Assembly: GCA_902554035.1 (NCBI GenBank)
Contig: CACDMX010000004.1
Coordinates: 1 to 64,000 of the forward strand
Direction: 5' to 3'
Length of the DNA stretch: 64,000 nt
DNA from: an uncultured Pelagibacteraceae bacterium
Lineage (GTDB): Bacteria > Pseudomonadota > Alphaproteobacteria > Pelagibacterales > Pelagibacteraceae
Part shown: piece by piece, positions 28,637 to 38,011 of the stretch
How the letters are laid out: the number at the start of each line of letters is the position of its first letter
Position numbering within the stretch: the first letter of the stretch is position 1
Notes under the pieces: model-generated
Told to the model about the DNA's origin: nothing
The model's input: the letters and a program-made list of their open reading frames with translations, nothing else
Databases searched by the model: none
Program-made: the position numbers and the translations under genes

Positions 28637-29119
28637 ATGGAAAATGTTCTGAACAAAGAATCGGTAAAAAGAGTTGAAAAGGATTTAAAAGCTTTTGATT
28701 TAAAATTAAAGGTTGAGATTTTAAATAGCTCAGCAAGAACAGCAATTGATGCTGCTAACTCCTTAAAATGTGAAGTAGGTGCGATTGTAAAAAGTCTTCT
28801 TTTGAAAGCGGATAATGGTTTTGTATTATGTTTAGTTTCCGGAGATAAGAAATGTTCATTAAGTAAAATTAAAAAAATAACAGGAAAAAAGGATGTTTGT
28901 ATGGCTAACGCAGAAGACGTTAAAAAACAAACTGGTTTTACAATTGGTGGCGTTTCACCAGTGGGACTCGTCAATAATTTAGATATTATGATCGATGATC
29001 AGCTTAACAGATTTCAAGATATTTTTGCAGCCGCAGGTCATCCAAACGCGATTTTTAAAATTGATTTTAGTAGTTTAAATAAAATTACCAAAGGTAAAAT
29101 TATGGATATATCTGAATGA
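28637..29119 (+). CDS. YbaK/EbsC-family aminoacyl-tRNA deacylase
   Basis: 160-aa single-domain YbaK/ProX-like protein that likely clears misacylated tRNA. Recognisable parts are TAIDAANSLKCEVGAIVKSLLL, FVLCLVSGDKKCSL, TGFTIGGVSPVGL with the GG(V/I)SPxG loop, and AAGHPNAIFKI with the GxPxx end. The exact tRNA (Cys-tRNA-Pro, Ala-tRNA-Pro or other) cannot be told. Stop overlaps the next gene by 4 bases (ATGA). Confidence 0.85.
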   Translation: MENVLNKESVKRVEKDLKAFDLKLKVEILNSSARTAIDAANSLKCEVGAIVKSLLLKADNGFVLCLVSGDKKCSLSKIKKITGKKDVCMANAEDVKKQTGFTIGGVSPVGLVNNLDIMIDDQLNRFQDIFAAAGHPNAIFKIDFSSLNKITKGKIMDISE

Positions 29120-30003
29120 GACAACCTAATCTAAGTGATTATATTTTTCTTATTGTGCTAGCTCTTATATGGGCATCTGCCTTTTTTAATATTAAAATTG
29201 CAACTTATTCATACGGGCCAGTAACTATTGCATTTCTTAGAATATTTTTAGGGGCGATTCCAGTTATAGGACTTTGCTTATTTAAAAAAATTAAAATAGA
29301 AGCTTTTTCTAAAGATTGGTATTGGTTTGCATCTATTGGTATTATAAATTTAGTAATACCTTTTTTTTTAATTGCATATGGAGTTCAAAAAGTTCAAAGT
29401 AATCTTGCAGCCATTCTTATGGCAAGCACACCACTTAGTGCTACTATTTTAGCCCATATATTCACTGATAACGAAAAAATAAATTCTATTAAAGTTTTAG
29501 GTGTACTAATAGGTTTTTCAGGAATAGTTTTTTTATTTTCAGATGATATTTTAATAAATGAAAACAATATTTTTTCTGCTTTACTGATTTTAGGAGGCTC
29601 AACTTTTTATGTGATAGGTGGATTATTAACTTTAAAAGTTAGTAACAAAAAAAATGAAAATGTTACAGCTTCTATATTAATATGGGCTACAATATTTTTA
29701 TTTCCGATTACGGCTTATACAGAGCAACCTTGGAATTTAAATCCACGATTAGACTCAACCATTTCGTTATTTTATCTCGGTATATTTTCAACAGGAATTG
29801 CTTGGCTTATGAGATTTAGAATATTAAAAAACAATGGCTTAGTTTTCCAAGCACAGGTAGCTTATTTAATTCCAATATTTGGAATAATATTAGGTTTTGT
29901 TTTCTTAGATGAAATAATTACAACCAAAGTAATCTTTGCTGTAGCTGCAGTAGTTGTAGGAATTTATTTTGTAAGACGTTCTATTAAAAATAATATTACC
30001 TGA
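29116..30003 (+). CDS. EamA/DMT family transporter
   Basis: 295-aa inner-membrane protein with ten predicted spans and two EamA repeats (LALIWASAFFNIKIATYSYGP near the start; SALLILGGSTFYVIGGLL in the second half). PVTIAFLRIFLGAIPV and VQSNLAAILMASTPLSATIL are typical DMT segments. Substrate unknown; family members export amino acids or metabolites. Coupled to the YbaK gene and overlapping the convergent methyltransferase gene by 8 bases. Confidence 0.85.
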   Translation: MRQPNLSDYIFLIVLALIWASAFFNIKIATYSYGPVTIAFLRIFLGAIPVIGLCLFKKIKIEAFSKDWYWFASIGIINLVIPFFLIAYGVQKVQSNLAAILMASTPLSATILAHIFTDNEKINSIKVLGVLIGFSGIVFLFSDDILINENNIFSALLILGGSTFYVIGGLLTLKVSNKKNENVTASILIWATIFLFPITAYTEQPWNLNPRLDSTISLFYLGIFSTGIAWLMRFRILKNNGLVFQAQVAYLIPIFGIILGFVFLDEIITTKVIFAVAAVVVGIYFVRRSIKNNIT

Positions 30004-30925
30004 GTTTTGCTATTTCTTTTATATGTGTAGCATTTGTTTCACAACAACCACCTAAAATAGTCGCACCATTTTTAATAATTTTTTCCGTAAATTTACCAAA
30101 AACTTTGTCAGTTATATCATCTCTTTTTCCTAAAGTGATGTTTGGATTTTTTCCTATTTCATTAAATTTAGCATTATTAAATTTATGAACTGGCAAAGGT
30201 TCTTCAACACCCCATAAATTTGCTTTAAAACCAAAAGGAATATCTAATTTTTTAAATTCATCACAAGTTTTTTCTATTATTTCTAGGGATACACAAGCCG
30301 CAATGACGCCTAACCATCTTTGATTTTTATACTTTTGTACTGTCTCAGTTATTGATTCACCAGATGGGAGTTTTCCATTTTTTTTAATATGTACACCAAC
30401 CAAAACTAATTTATTTAACTTTTGTGTGACATTCATTGCTATTTCTATTTCTCTACCACTTGACAAAACATCTAAATAAAAAAAATCAACATGTGGACTA
30501 AGAATTTTAGCTTGGTCGAAAAAATCTTTTTCAATTATTTTTTTGTCTCTTTTGTCAACTTCATATGTATCATTTTGTGCCGGAAGACTTCCCGCAATAA
30601 AAATATTTTTTTTTGATAATTCTTTTGCTTTTAGAGCAAGCTCACAAGCTTTTTTATTTACTAAATTAAAACTTTCTAATACTTGGTTTTGCTCCATTCT
30701 TACTTTTCTGGTAGTGAATGTATTTGTTAAAATCACATCTGATCCAGCTTTAATAGATGATAAATGAGTATCTATTACTAATTGGTAATATTTTTCATCT
30801 AATAATGAAGTCGCTGACCAAAGAGTCCCTTTCGTTACCAGTCCTCTCGCAAGTAGTTCCTGACCCATACCAGCATCTAAAATCCTTATTTTTTTAAAAA
30901 AATCTTTATCCATAAATTTATACAA
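29996..30925 (-). CDS. Homocysteine S-methyltransferase family protein
   Basis: 309-aa TIM-barrel zinc methyltransferase of the homocysteine S-methyltransferase family. The double-Cys zinc motif is GGCCETN near the C-terminus and the third Cys is in VIAACVSLEI. The N-terminal ILDAGMGQELLARG is typical. Members use S-methylmethionine or betaine as donor; the donor here is unclear. A second Met at residue 5 could be the start. Overlaps the TauE-type gene by 8 bases on the same strand. Confidence 0.85.
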   Translation of the reverse strand: MYKFMDKDFFKKIRILDAGMGQELLARGLVTKGTLWSATSLLDEKYYQLVIDTHLSSIKAGSDVILTNTFTTRKVRMEQNQVLESFNLVNKKACELALKAKELSKKNIFIAGSLPAQNDTYEVDKRDKKIIEKDFFDQAKILSPHVDFFYLDVLSSGREIEIAMNVTQKLNKLVLVGVHIKKNGKLPSGESITETVQKYKNQRWLGVIAACVSLEIIEKTCDEFKKLDIPFGFKANLWGVEEPLPVHKFNNAKFNEIGKNPNITLGKRDDITDKVFGKFTEKIIKNGATILGGCCETNATHIKEIAKLR

Positions 30926-31664
30926 ATATTTTTAAAGACATTCTAACAGCAACAAATAAAACTAATATAGCAGTAATCAGGGCTAATATTCGAGTGGGGA
31001 ATATTTTTAAATTTAAATAATTACCTATTTGCCCCCCAATCAAAACTACCAATAAAAGAAACCAATAATTTTGAATTTCATTTAACACTGTAGACTTTGT
31101 TAATTGACCTGCGATTCCCGATAAGGAATTTATTAATATGAATAAAGAGGCGGTAGTAACGATATGTTTTGGTTTTCCAGCTCTTAATAAAAAAAGAATT
31201 GGACTTAAAAAAATTCCTCCCCCTATACCCACAACTCCAGAAATTAAACCTAAAATTCCTCCAATTACAACAGAGATAATTAACGGAAGTTTTCTTATCG
31301 CTTCTTCCTTTTCATCAAAGGATTTAAATTTAAATAATAATAATATTCCTGCTATAATTAAAACTACACATAACATTACTTCGAAAAAATCTTTTTCAAT
31401 AGCTAAAGATCCACCAATAAAAGCTAGTGGAATAGATCCAAATAGGTAAGGTACTAATAATTTTAAATTAAGATGTCCTGCTTTTATATAATTAATGCAA
31501 TTCCCAGAGACGACTATAATATTACAAGATAAAGCTATTATTGGAAATATAAAGTAGGGCACTCCCCATAATAAAAGGAGAGCCAAATATGTTGAACCTC
31601 CTCCAAACCCAACACTTGCATATAATATTGCAGTTACAAAAAATAAAATTGATAATATAATCAT
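30918..31664 (-). CDS. TSUP (TauE/SafE) family membrane transporter
   Basis: 248-aa membrane protein with about seven or eight spans. Family motifs are ASVGFGGGSTYLALLL near the N-terminus and GLISGVVGIGGGIFLSP in the middle, the repeated glycine-rich loops of TauE/SafE. Members export sulfite, sulfoacetate or related organosulfur anions. Given the sulfite dehydrogenase further along, a sulfur substrate is plausible but unproven. Followed by the homocysteine methyltransferase gene. Confidence 0.85.
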   Translation of the reverse strand: MIILSILFFVTAILYASVGFGGGSTYLALLLLWGVPYFIFPIIALSCNIIVVSGNCINYIKAGHLNLKLLVPYLFGSIPLAFIGGSLAIEKDFFEVMLCVVLIIAGILLLFKFKSFDEKEEAIRKLPLIISVVIGGILGLISGVVGIGGGIFLSPILFLLRAGKPKHIVTTASLFILINSLSGIAGQLTKSTVLNEIQNYWFLLLVVLIGGQIGNYLNLKIFPTRILALITAILVLFVAVRMSLKIFV

Positions 31665-31684
31665 ATTAAAAACTAACTTATTTT

Positions 31685-32185
31685 ATGAAAGTAAATATAG
31701 CACTTTTAACTGTAACCGATACTAGAAATATAAAAACTGATAAATCAGGAGGAATTTTGGTAAACAAAATTAAAGACGCCAAACATAATTTAGTTGAGCG
31801 CAAAATTTGCAAAGATAATAAAAAAGATATTAAAAAAATTTTAAAAAAATGGATAAAGAAAAAAAATATAGATGTAATTATTACAACAGGAGGCACAGGT
31901 TTAACTGGTAGAGATATTACTCCTGAAGCACTTAATGAAATCGCAGATAAGCAAATACCAGGTTTTGGAGAAATTTTTAGATATTACAGTCTAGAAACAG
32001 TTGGAACTTCATCTATTCAATCTAGAGCATGTGCTGTTCTTGCTAATGGTAAGTATATATTTGCGTTGCCGGGTTCTTCAGGTGGTGTTACGGATGCTTG
32101 GGATAAAATTTTATTAAAACAATTGGATATTAATCACAAACCTTGTAATTTTGTGGAACTATTCCCAAGACTTAAAGAAAAATAA
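31685..32185 (+). CDS. moaB: Molybdenum cofactor biosynthesis protein MoaB/MogA family
   Basis: 166-aa MoCF-domain protein that adenylylates molybdopterin. Motifs: LLTVTDTRN at residues 7-15, VIITTGGTGLTGRDITPEA near 72, and ALPGSSGGVTDAWDKIL near 125. Length and lack of a second domain fit MoaB/MogA. It stands about 2 kb before the cox/moa cluster, so it supplies the same pathway, though separated from it by an EamA gene, DUF1244 and coxG. Confidence 0.9.
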   Translation: MKVNIALLTVTDTRNIKTDKSGGILVNKIKDAKHNLVERKICKDNKKDIKKILKKWIKKKNIDVIITTGGTGLTGRDITPEALNEIADKQIPGFGEIFRYYSLETVGTSSIQSRACAVLANGKYIFALPGSSGGVTDAWDKILLKQLDINHKPCNFVELFPRLKEK

Positions 32186-32190
32186 AAAAC

Positions 32191-33045
32191 TTACTTATTT
32201 TCTCTTGTGGCAATAAATACCCCGATAGATGCAATCGCAAAACCAAAAATATCATAAATATTTAAAGTCTCGTTTAAAAAAATCCATGCAATGAAAGCTG
32301 ATGTAGCAGGAATTAAAAAAAATATAGATACTGTTTTACTAGCTGAATTATGTTTTATTAAATACATTAAGATTGTAAAAGCACCGAAAGAAACTAATAA
32401 AATTTGGTGACTCATAGCAATTATGAAAGTTGGAGAAAAATCAATGTAAGGTTTTGTAAAAAATAAAACTATAATTAGATGGAATATAAATCCACCAATA
32501 GCCTGATACATATTACTTACTGGTAATGCCAGGTTGTCACTTAGCTTTTTTTGCCACAAAGTTGCACTAGTTACAGCTAGAAGTGAAATAAAAACTGCAA
32601 TTATACCAATTAGCGGTAGCTCTGAACCTACATCAAAACCTAAAACAATTATTGCGCCTAAAAAACCAAGTATCACCCCAACCCATTGTTTCCATGTAAC
32701 TTTTTCCTTTAGCAAAGGACCTGCTAAAGCGTTAGTTAGAACCGGATTAAGAGTCACTACTAATGCAGCAATTCCTGTTGGGAGACCTTTTGATATGGAA
32801 AAAAAAACACCACCAAGATAAAAACCATGAAATAAAACACCACTTAAAATTGATTCTATAACGTTTTTTTTTGGAACAAAAATATTTTGTCTTTTGATAA
32901 TTGAAAATAAGAAAAAACCAAATGCTACAATTACAAATCTAAATGCTAAAGCAGCAAAAGGATCGCTATAATCAACAATAGGTTTTGTGGTAATAAATGC
33001 TGAAGACCAGAGAACAATAAATATTAATGGGAACAGCCTAATCAT
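32191..33045 (-). CDS. EamA/DMT family transporter
   Basis: 284-aa inner-membrane protein with about ten spans and two EamA repeats: LIFIVLWSSAFITTKPIVDY at the start and SATLWQKKLSDN opening the second half. The segment GLPTGIAALVVTLNPVLTN is typical. Substrate unknown. It overlaps nothing, ending 5 bases from moaB and starting 15 bases after the DUF1244 gene on the same strand. Confidence 0.85.
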   Translation of the reverse strand: MIRLFPLIFIVLWSSAFITTKPIVDYSDPFAALAFRFVIVAFGFFLFSIIKRQNIFVPKKNVIESILSGVLFHGFYLGGVFFSISKGLPTGIAALVVTLNPVLTNALAGPLLKEKVTWKQWVGVILGFLGAIIVLGFDVGSELPLIGIIAVFISLLAVTSATLWQKKLSDNLALPVSNMYQAIGGFIFHLIIVLFFTKPYIDFSPTFIIAMSHQILLVSFGAFTILMYLIKHNSASKTVSIFFLIPATSAFIAWIFLNETLNIYDIFGFAIASIGVFIATRENK

Positions 33046-33060
33046 TAAAAAGAAAAGTAT

Positions 33061-33306
33061 TTACTTTTGATATTTTTCTTTCCATTCAGAATAAGGCATA
33101 CCATAAACATGCGTTCTAGCATCTGGATCTGAAATTTCGATACCTTTTTTTTCTGCTTCCTCTCTGTACCATTTTGATAAACAATTTCTACAAAAACCGG
33201 CAAGATTCATTAAATCTATATTTTGAACATCTTTTCTTTCTCTAAGATGATTTAATAATCTATCTAAAGTAGCAGATTGTAATTCTTTTTTTATATTATC
33301 ATCCAT
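33061..33306 (-). CDS. DUF1244 family protein
   Basis: 81-aa protein, helical. The stretch NLAGFCRNCLSKWYREEA at residues 35-52, with a CxxC pair, and DARTHVYGMPYSEWKEKYQ at the end are the hallmarks of DUF1244, common in Proteobacteria. Function is not known; the cysteines might bind a metal. It is upstream of the EamA gene and 29 bases from coxG on the other strand. Confidence 0.88.
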   Translation of the reverse strand: MDDNIKKELQSATLDRLLNHLRERKDVQNIDLMNLAGFCRNCLSKWYREEAEKKGIEISDPDARTHVYGMPYSEWKEKYQK

Positions 33307-33335
33307 AATTTTTTATGTTAAGTTTTTTTATATTT

Positions 33336-33908
33336 ATGAAACTTAATGGATCATATCAAATTAATTTAGAAAAACAAAAAGTTTGGGAAGCTCTTAATAA
33401 TCCTGAAATTTTAAAACAATCGATACCTGGATGTGAAGAATTTAAAAAAAATTCTGATACAGAATTTACAGCAACAGCTACAAATAAGATTGGTCCATTT
33501 AATGCAAGTTTTACAGGAGATATTGAACTAAAAGATATCGATGCTCCTAACAGTTACGTTATCGAAGGTTCTGGAAACTCACCTGTTGGTTTTGCATCCG
33601 GTTCAGCCAAAGTTAGTCTTGAAGATTGTGAAGGTGGTACAAAATTAAATTATGAGTTAGACGCAAATGTTGGAGGAAAGATAGCCCAAGTTGGATCAAG
33701 ACTTATTGATATGACTGCTAAAAAAATGGCTGATATTTTTTTCGGAAAATTTTCAGAGCTAGTTTCAAATAAAGATGTATCAAGCAGAGGAAAGTCTCAT
33801 GAAATTGAAAAAGAAAAACCAAATGGAAAAAAATTAAATAAAAATATTTATATTTATTCATCCATAGCACTTCTAACGCTTATTATTATTGGTTATTTAA
33901 TATTTTAG
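33336..33908 (+). CDS. coxG: CoxG-like SRPBCC protein
   Basis: SRPBCC-fold CoxG family protein, in carboxydotrophs involved in anchoring or recruiting the CODH complex to the membrane. I chose the ATG at 33336 (MKLNGSYQINLEKQKVWEAL) because family members start at this point; an upstream in-frame ATG at 33315 would add seven hydrophobic residues. IPGCEEF, SGNSPVGFASGSAKVSLED and GGKIAQVGSRLIDMTAKK are typical. A C-terminal membrane span (IYSSIALLTLIIIGYLIF) follows a charged linker. It precedes coxSLM by 92 bp. Confidence 0.85.
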   Translation: MKLNGSYQINLEKQKVWEALNNPEILKQSIPGCEEFKKNSDTEFTATATNKIGPFNASFTGDIELKDIDAPNSYVIEGSGNSPVGFASGSAKVSLEDCEGGTKLNYELDANVGGKIAQVGSRLIDMTAKKMADIFFGKFSELVSNKDVSSRGKSHEIEKEKPNGKKLNKNIYIYSSIALLTLIIIGYLIF

Positions 33909-34000
33909 TTCGCGTAAGGCTAGAACTTAATTCTCATATATAATTGAAGATGATTAAAGATTATGTTTAAATAGGGAAATTTTTTATAGGAGGGAAGACT

Positions 34001-34462
34001 ATGAAAAAATTAAATTTGGAAGTTAACGGAAAAAAAGTTAGCAAAGAAATCGCTGATCATACAGTTCTATCAGTTTTTTTAAGAGAGGTTTTAAACTTAA
34101 CAGGTACACACGTTGGATGCGATACAAGCCAATGTGGCGCTTGCGTAGTACACGTTGATGGAAAATCTATAAAAAGCTGCACTGCATTAGCAGCTGATCT
34201 AGATGGAGCAAAAGTTACGACTATTGAAGGTTTGGTAAAAAATGGAAAAATGCATCCTATGCAAGAGGCATTTAAAAAAGAGCACGGTTTACAATGTGGA
34301 TTTTGTACTCCAGGAATGGTCATGAGCGCAATTGACCTACTTAATCATAAAAAAAACCCAACGGATAAAGAAATAAGAGATTGGTTAGAGGGAAATATTT
34401 GTAGATGTACAGGTTATCAAAATATAGTAGCGGCAGTCAAAGAAGCTGCCACAAAAATGTAA
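34001..34462 (+). CDS. coxS: CODH-like molybdenum hydroxylase, 2Fe-2S subunit
   Basis: Small iron-sulfur subunit, 153 aa. The plant-ferredoxin-type cluster uses C40, C45, C48 and C60 ([11 protein letters not shown]), and the second, proximal cluster uses C99, C102, C134 and C136 ([15 protein letters not shown]). It passes electrons from the Moco site in CoxL to the FAD in CoxM. The ribosome-binding site AGGAGGG at 33988-33994 is unusually strong for this window, suggesting high expression. Confidence 0.95.
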   Translation: MKKLNLEVNGKKVSKEIADHTVLSVFLREVLNLTGTHVGCDTSQCGACVVHVDGKSIKSCTALAADLDGAKVTTIEGLVKNGKMHPMQEAFKKEHGLQCGFCTPGMVMSAIDLLNHKKNPTDKEIRDWLEGNICRCTGYQNIVAAVKEAATKM

Positions 34463-34480
34463 TGGAAGGAGAAATTTAAT

Positions 34481-36856
34481 ATGGCAAGTTTAGTTGGATC
34501 AAGAGTTGAGAGAAAAGAGGATAAAAAACTTTTAACTGGGAGAGGCAAGTACACTGCAGATGTTACTTTTGCTCATCAAACATATGCATATTTTGTTCGT
34601 TCTCCACATGCTAGAGCTCAAATAAAAAATGTAGATACTTCAAAAGCAGAAAAAGCATCAGGAGTAGTTGCTGTGCTTACTGGTAAAGATATAGTAAACG
34701 ATAAAATTGGAGGATTAATAGCGGGATGGAGAATTAAAAGTGAAGATGGTTCTGACATGAAAGTACCTGCGCACCCGCCATTAGCTAGTGAAAGTGTAAA
34801 CTACGTTGGCGACCATGTAGCAGTAGTAATTGCCGAAAGTCTTGACGAGGCTAGAAATGCCGCTGAACTAGTAAAGGTAGATTATAAAATTTTAAAAGCT
34901 GTTGTTAAAACAGATAAAGCAATGGACTCAGAGAATATTTATAAAGATATTCCAAAAAATTTATGCTTTGATTGGTTGTTAGGTGATAGAGCTAAAACTC
35001 AAGAAGCTTTTGATAAAGCAGATAAAATTATTAAAATTGACTTAATTAATAATAGATTAATTCCAAATGCCATGGAACCAAGAGCTGCAAATGCAGATTA
35101 CAATCCATCGACTGAAGAAATAACTTTATATACAACAAGTCAAAATCCACATTTAGCTAGAATAATTATTTCAGCATTTAATGGTGTTGCACCAGAAAAT
35201 AAACTAAGAGTAATAGCACCAGACGTTGGAGGAGGATTTGGATCAAAAATTTACCCTTATGCTGAGGAAGTAGTTTGTAGTTGGGCATCTAAGAAAATTG
35301 AAAGACCGGTGAAATGGGTTGCTGATAGAACTGAGTCATTTTTGTCTGATTGCCACGGAAGAGATCATGTTACTCATGCAGAATTAGCAGTGAAGAATGA
35401 TGGTACTTTTTTAGGATTTAAAAATGAAACGATAGCAAATCTTGGAGCTTATGCTTCAGTTTTTGGAACTGTAACACCAACATATCTATTTGGTCCATGC
35501 GCAACCGGTGTTTATAAAATGCCCGCAGCTTATAGTAATGTAAAAGCAGTTTTTACCAATACTGCTCCAGTAGATGCTTATAGAGGAGCTGGAAGACCTG
35601 AAGCAACATATACTATAGAAACACTTGTAGAAAAAGCAGCTAGAGAATTAGGAATGGATCCAGCAGAAATCAGAATGAAAAACTTTCCAACAGAATTTCC
35701 TTTTCAACAAACTTTAGTTCATTCAGTAGACTCAGGGGATTATAATGCAGGATTAAAGAAAGCAATGGAAGTTGGCGATTACAAAGGTTTCGAAGCAAGG
35801 AAAAAAGAGTCAGAGTCTAAAGGAAAATTAAGGGGTGTAGGATTTTGTAGTTATTTTGAAGCATGCGGTATTGCACCTTCTGCCGTTGTAATGTCTCTAG
35901 GATGTGGAATTGGTTTATGGGAATCAGCTGAGGTAAGATTTAATCCAACAGGAAACGTTACGGTTTTTACCGGTTCACATAGTCATGGACAAGGACATGA
36001 TACAACCTTTGCACAAATAGCTGCTGATAGATTAGGTGTTCCTATCGAAAATATAGAAATTTCACATGGTGATACTGACAAAGGTCCTTTTGGATATGGT
36101 ACTTATGGTTCTAGATCTTTAACAGTAGGAGGAACTGCTATTGTTAAAGCTTGTGATAAAATAGTTGCAAAAGGAAAAAAAGTTGCAGCAAAAATGCTTG
36201 AAGTCAATGAAAGTGATGTTGAATTTAAAGACGGCGAATTTATTGTAGCTAAATCAAATCAGAAGAAAACAATTGGAGAAGTAGCTTTTGCTTGCTACCT
36301 ACCCGGACAATATGGTGAGGTAAAATCACCATTACCAGAAGGTGAAGAGCCAGGTTTAAAAGAAACTTCATTTTTTGATCCTGGAAATTTTTCTTTTCCA
36401 GCTGGCTCACATATTTGCGAAGTAGAAATTGATCCTGATACAGGAAATACCGAAGTAGTTAAATACACAGCTGTTGATGATTTTGGAACGATTATAAATC
36501 CTTTAATCGTGGAAGGTCAAGTTCACGGAGGTTTAGCACAGGGCATTGGACAAGCACTTTATGAAAATTGTCACTATGATGATACAGGTCAATTAGTTAC
36601 TGCATCATATATGGATTATACAATGCCAAGAGCGGATAATTTTCCAGAATTTAATTTAGGATTTACTTGTACACCAGCAACATCAAACCCATTAGGTACA
36701 AAAGGATGTGGAGAGGCAGGAGCAATTGCTGCACCGCCTGCAGTAATGAATGCGGTAATGAATGCAGTTGGTACTGAAGTATCTATGCCAGCAACTGCCG
36801 AGAAGGTTTGGAAAGCCTGTCAAAAAATGAATAAATCAAACTCTAAAGCAGCGTAG
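34481..36856 (+). CDS. coxL: CODH-like (form II) molybdenum hydroxylase, large subunit
   Basis: 791-aa Moco-binding subunit of the xanthine oxidase family. The active-site loop reads AYRGAGR at residues 366-372 (35576-35596), the form II signature; genuine form I CO dehydrogenases have AYxCSFR. The catalytic Glu is in GCGEAGAIAAPP near the C-terminus, and GGGFGSK (about 250) and GSHSHGQGHDTTFAQI are Moco-contact segments. The substrate may be a heterocycle, purine or aldehyde rather than CO. It follows coxS by 18 bases and precedes coxM. Confidence 0.92.
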   Translation: MASLVGSRVERKEDKKLLTGRGKYTADVTFAHQTYAYFVRSPHARAQIKNVDTSKAEKASGVVAVLTGKDIVNDKIGGLIAGWRIKSEDGSDMKVPAHPPLASESVNYVGDHVAVVIAESLDEARNAAELVKVDYKILKAVVKTDKAMDSENIYKDIPKNLCFDWLLGDRAKTQEAFDKADKIIKIDLINNRLIPNAMEPRAANADYNPSTEEITLYTTSQNPHLARIIISAFNGVAPENKLRVIAPDVGGGFGSKIYPYAEEVVCSWASKKIERPVKWVADRTESFLSDCHGRDHVTHAELAVKNDGTFLGFKNETIANLGAYASVFGTVTPTYLFGPCATGVYKMPAAYSNVKAVFTNTAPVDAYRGAGRPEATYTIETLVEKAARELGMDPAEIRMKNFPTEFPFQQTLVHSVDSGDYNAGLKKAMEVGDYKGFEARKKESESKGKLRGVGFCSYFEACGIAPSAVVMSLGCGIGLWESAEVRFNPTGNVTVFTGSHSHGQGHDTTFAQIAADRLGVPIENIEISHGDTDKGPFGYGTYGSRSLTVGGTAIVKACDKIVAKGKKVAAKMLEVNESDVEFKDGEFIVAKSNQKKTIGEVAFACYLPGQYGEVKSPLPEGEEPGLKETSFFDPGNFSFPAGSHICEVEIDPDTGNTEVVKYTAVDDFGTIINPLIVEGQVHGGLAQGIGQALYENCHYDDTGQLVTASYMDYTMPRADNFPEFNLGFTCTPATSNPLGTKGCGEAGAIAAPPAVMNAVMNAVGTEVSMPATAEKVWKACQKMNKSNSKAA

Positions 36857-36865
36857 GAGAAAAAT

Positions 36866-37651
36866 ATGAAAACATTTAATTATCATTCTGCTAAAGATGT
36901 AAAGGAAGCAACAAAGCTAGCTTCATCAAGTTCTGCTTTCTTAGCGGGAGGAATGACTACTCTCCCTTCAATGAAATTAGGATTAGCTACTTATAAAGAT
37001 ATTATAGATATTAAAAGAATTAAAAAATTATCAGGAATAAAGGTAAGTGGCAAATCCGTTACAATTGGCGCAACCACAAAACATACTGAGGTTGCTCACT
37101 CAAAAGAAGTTAAAAAAGCTATTCCATCTTTAGCTGCTTTAGCTGAAGGTATAGGTGATCCACAAGTAAGAAATAGAGGAACAATTGGAGGATCAATTGC
37201 AAACAACGATCCATCAGCTGATTATCCATCAGCATGTATTGCACTTAATGCAACAATTCATACAAATAACAGAAAAATTAGTGCTGATAAATTTTTTACT
37301 GGAATGTTTGAAACATCACTTAAAAAAGGAGAATTAATTGAAGCGATAGAATTTCAAATTCCTGAAAAGTCTTGTTACCAAAAATATCCTAATCCAGCAT
37401 CTAGATATGCTGTAGTAGGAGTTTATGTTGCAAAACATAAAAGTGGTGTAAATGTAGGGGTAACAGGTGCTAAATCATGTGTTTACAATGACAAAAATAT
37501 TTCGAACGCCCTTTCAAAAAGTTTCTCTTCATCGGCAATAGATAGTGTTAAGATTTCATCAAGTGGCATGAATTCTGATGTTCATGCATCAGCTGATTAT
37601 CGTGCAAATATGGTAAAAATATTTGCAAAAAAAGCCGTTGAAGCTTGCTAA
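36866..37651 (+). CDS. coxM: CODH-like molybdenum hydroxylase, FAD subunit
   Basis: 261-aa FAD-binding subunit. The FAD-pyrophosphate segments are AFLAGGMTTLPSMKLGL near residues 24-40 and RNRGTIGGSIANNDPSADYP near 107-126, the second carrying the T-I-G-G motif that binds FAD. Closes the electron path from CoxL and CoxS to an unknown acceptor. Slightly shorter than many CoxM (about 285 aa). Gene order S-L-M differs from the M-S-L order of form I operons, in line with form II. Confidence 0.93.
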   Translation: MKTFNYHSAKDVKEATKLASSSSAFLAGGMTTLPSMKLGLATYKDIIDIKRIKKLSGIKVSGKSVTIGATTKHTEVAHSKEVKKAIPSLAALAEGIGDPQVRNRGTIGGSIANNDPSADYPSACIALNATIHTNNRKISADKFFTGMFETSLKKGELIEAIEFQIPEKSCYQKYPNPASRYAVVGVYVAKHKSGVNVGVTGAKSCVYNDKNISNALSKSFSSSAIDSVKISSSGMNSDVHASADYRANMVKIFAKKAVEAC

Positions 37652-37681
37652 TTAAATATATCAGTATTACCTTTACATCTA

Positions 37682-38011
37682 ATGAAAAACTCATTTGATG
37701 AAAAGATTTTAGAAGAGGCAAACGATTGGATAAAAACCAATCAAAAGGTAGTGCTCGCAACTGTCATTCAAACTTGGGGATCATCCCCACGTCAAGTTGG
37801 AAGCAGAATGATTGTTAATGAAAAAGGGGATTTTTCCGGATCTGTATCTGGTGGTTGTGTTGAATCAGCGGTAGTTAGAGAGTGTATTGGTATAATAAAA
37901 GATAATAAACCCTTTAAAAAAATTGAATTTAAAGTTTCCAATGAAAGCGCATGGGAAGTAGGACTTGCTTGCGGTGGTGAAATAGCTGTTTATTTAGAAC
38001 AAATAAACTAA
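37682..38011 (+). CDS. XdhC/CoxI family protein, N-terminal half as a separate gene
   Basis: 109-aa protein matching only the N-terminal XdhC/CoxI domain: KVVLATVIQTWGSSPRQVGS followed by RMIVNEKG, SGSVSGGCVESAVVREC and the closing ACGGEIAVYLE. XdhC proteins bind and sulfurylate Moco before insertion into xanthine oxidase-type enzymes. The Rossmann half follows as its own gene, with a one-base shared stop/start. Split CoxI genes are known in form II clusters, so this is probably natural rather than a frameshift. Confidence 0.88.
   Translation: MKNSFDEKILEEANDWIKTNQKVVLATVIQTWGSSPRQVGSRMIVNEKGDFSGSVSGGCVESAVVRECIGIIKDNKPFKKIEFKVSNESAWEVGLACGGEIAVYLEQIN

Noticed and set aside
28591-28974. 127-codon minus-strand frame opposite the YbaK-like gene
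   Set aside because: The plus-strand frame matches a known family from end to end, so both cannot be real.
34481-36856. Calling coxL a true aerobic CO dehydrogenase
   Set aside because: The loop is AYRGAGR, the form II signature, so CO oxidation is not supported.
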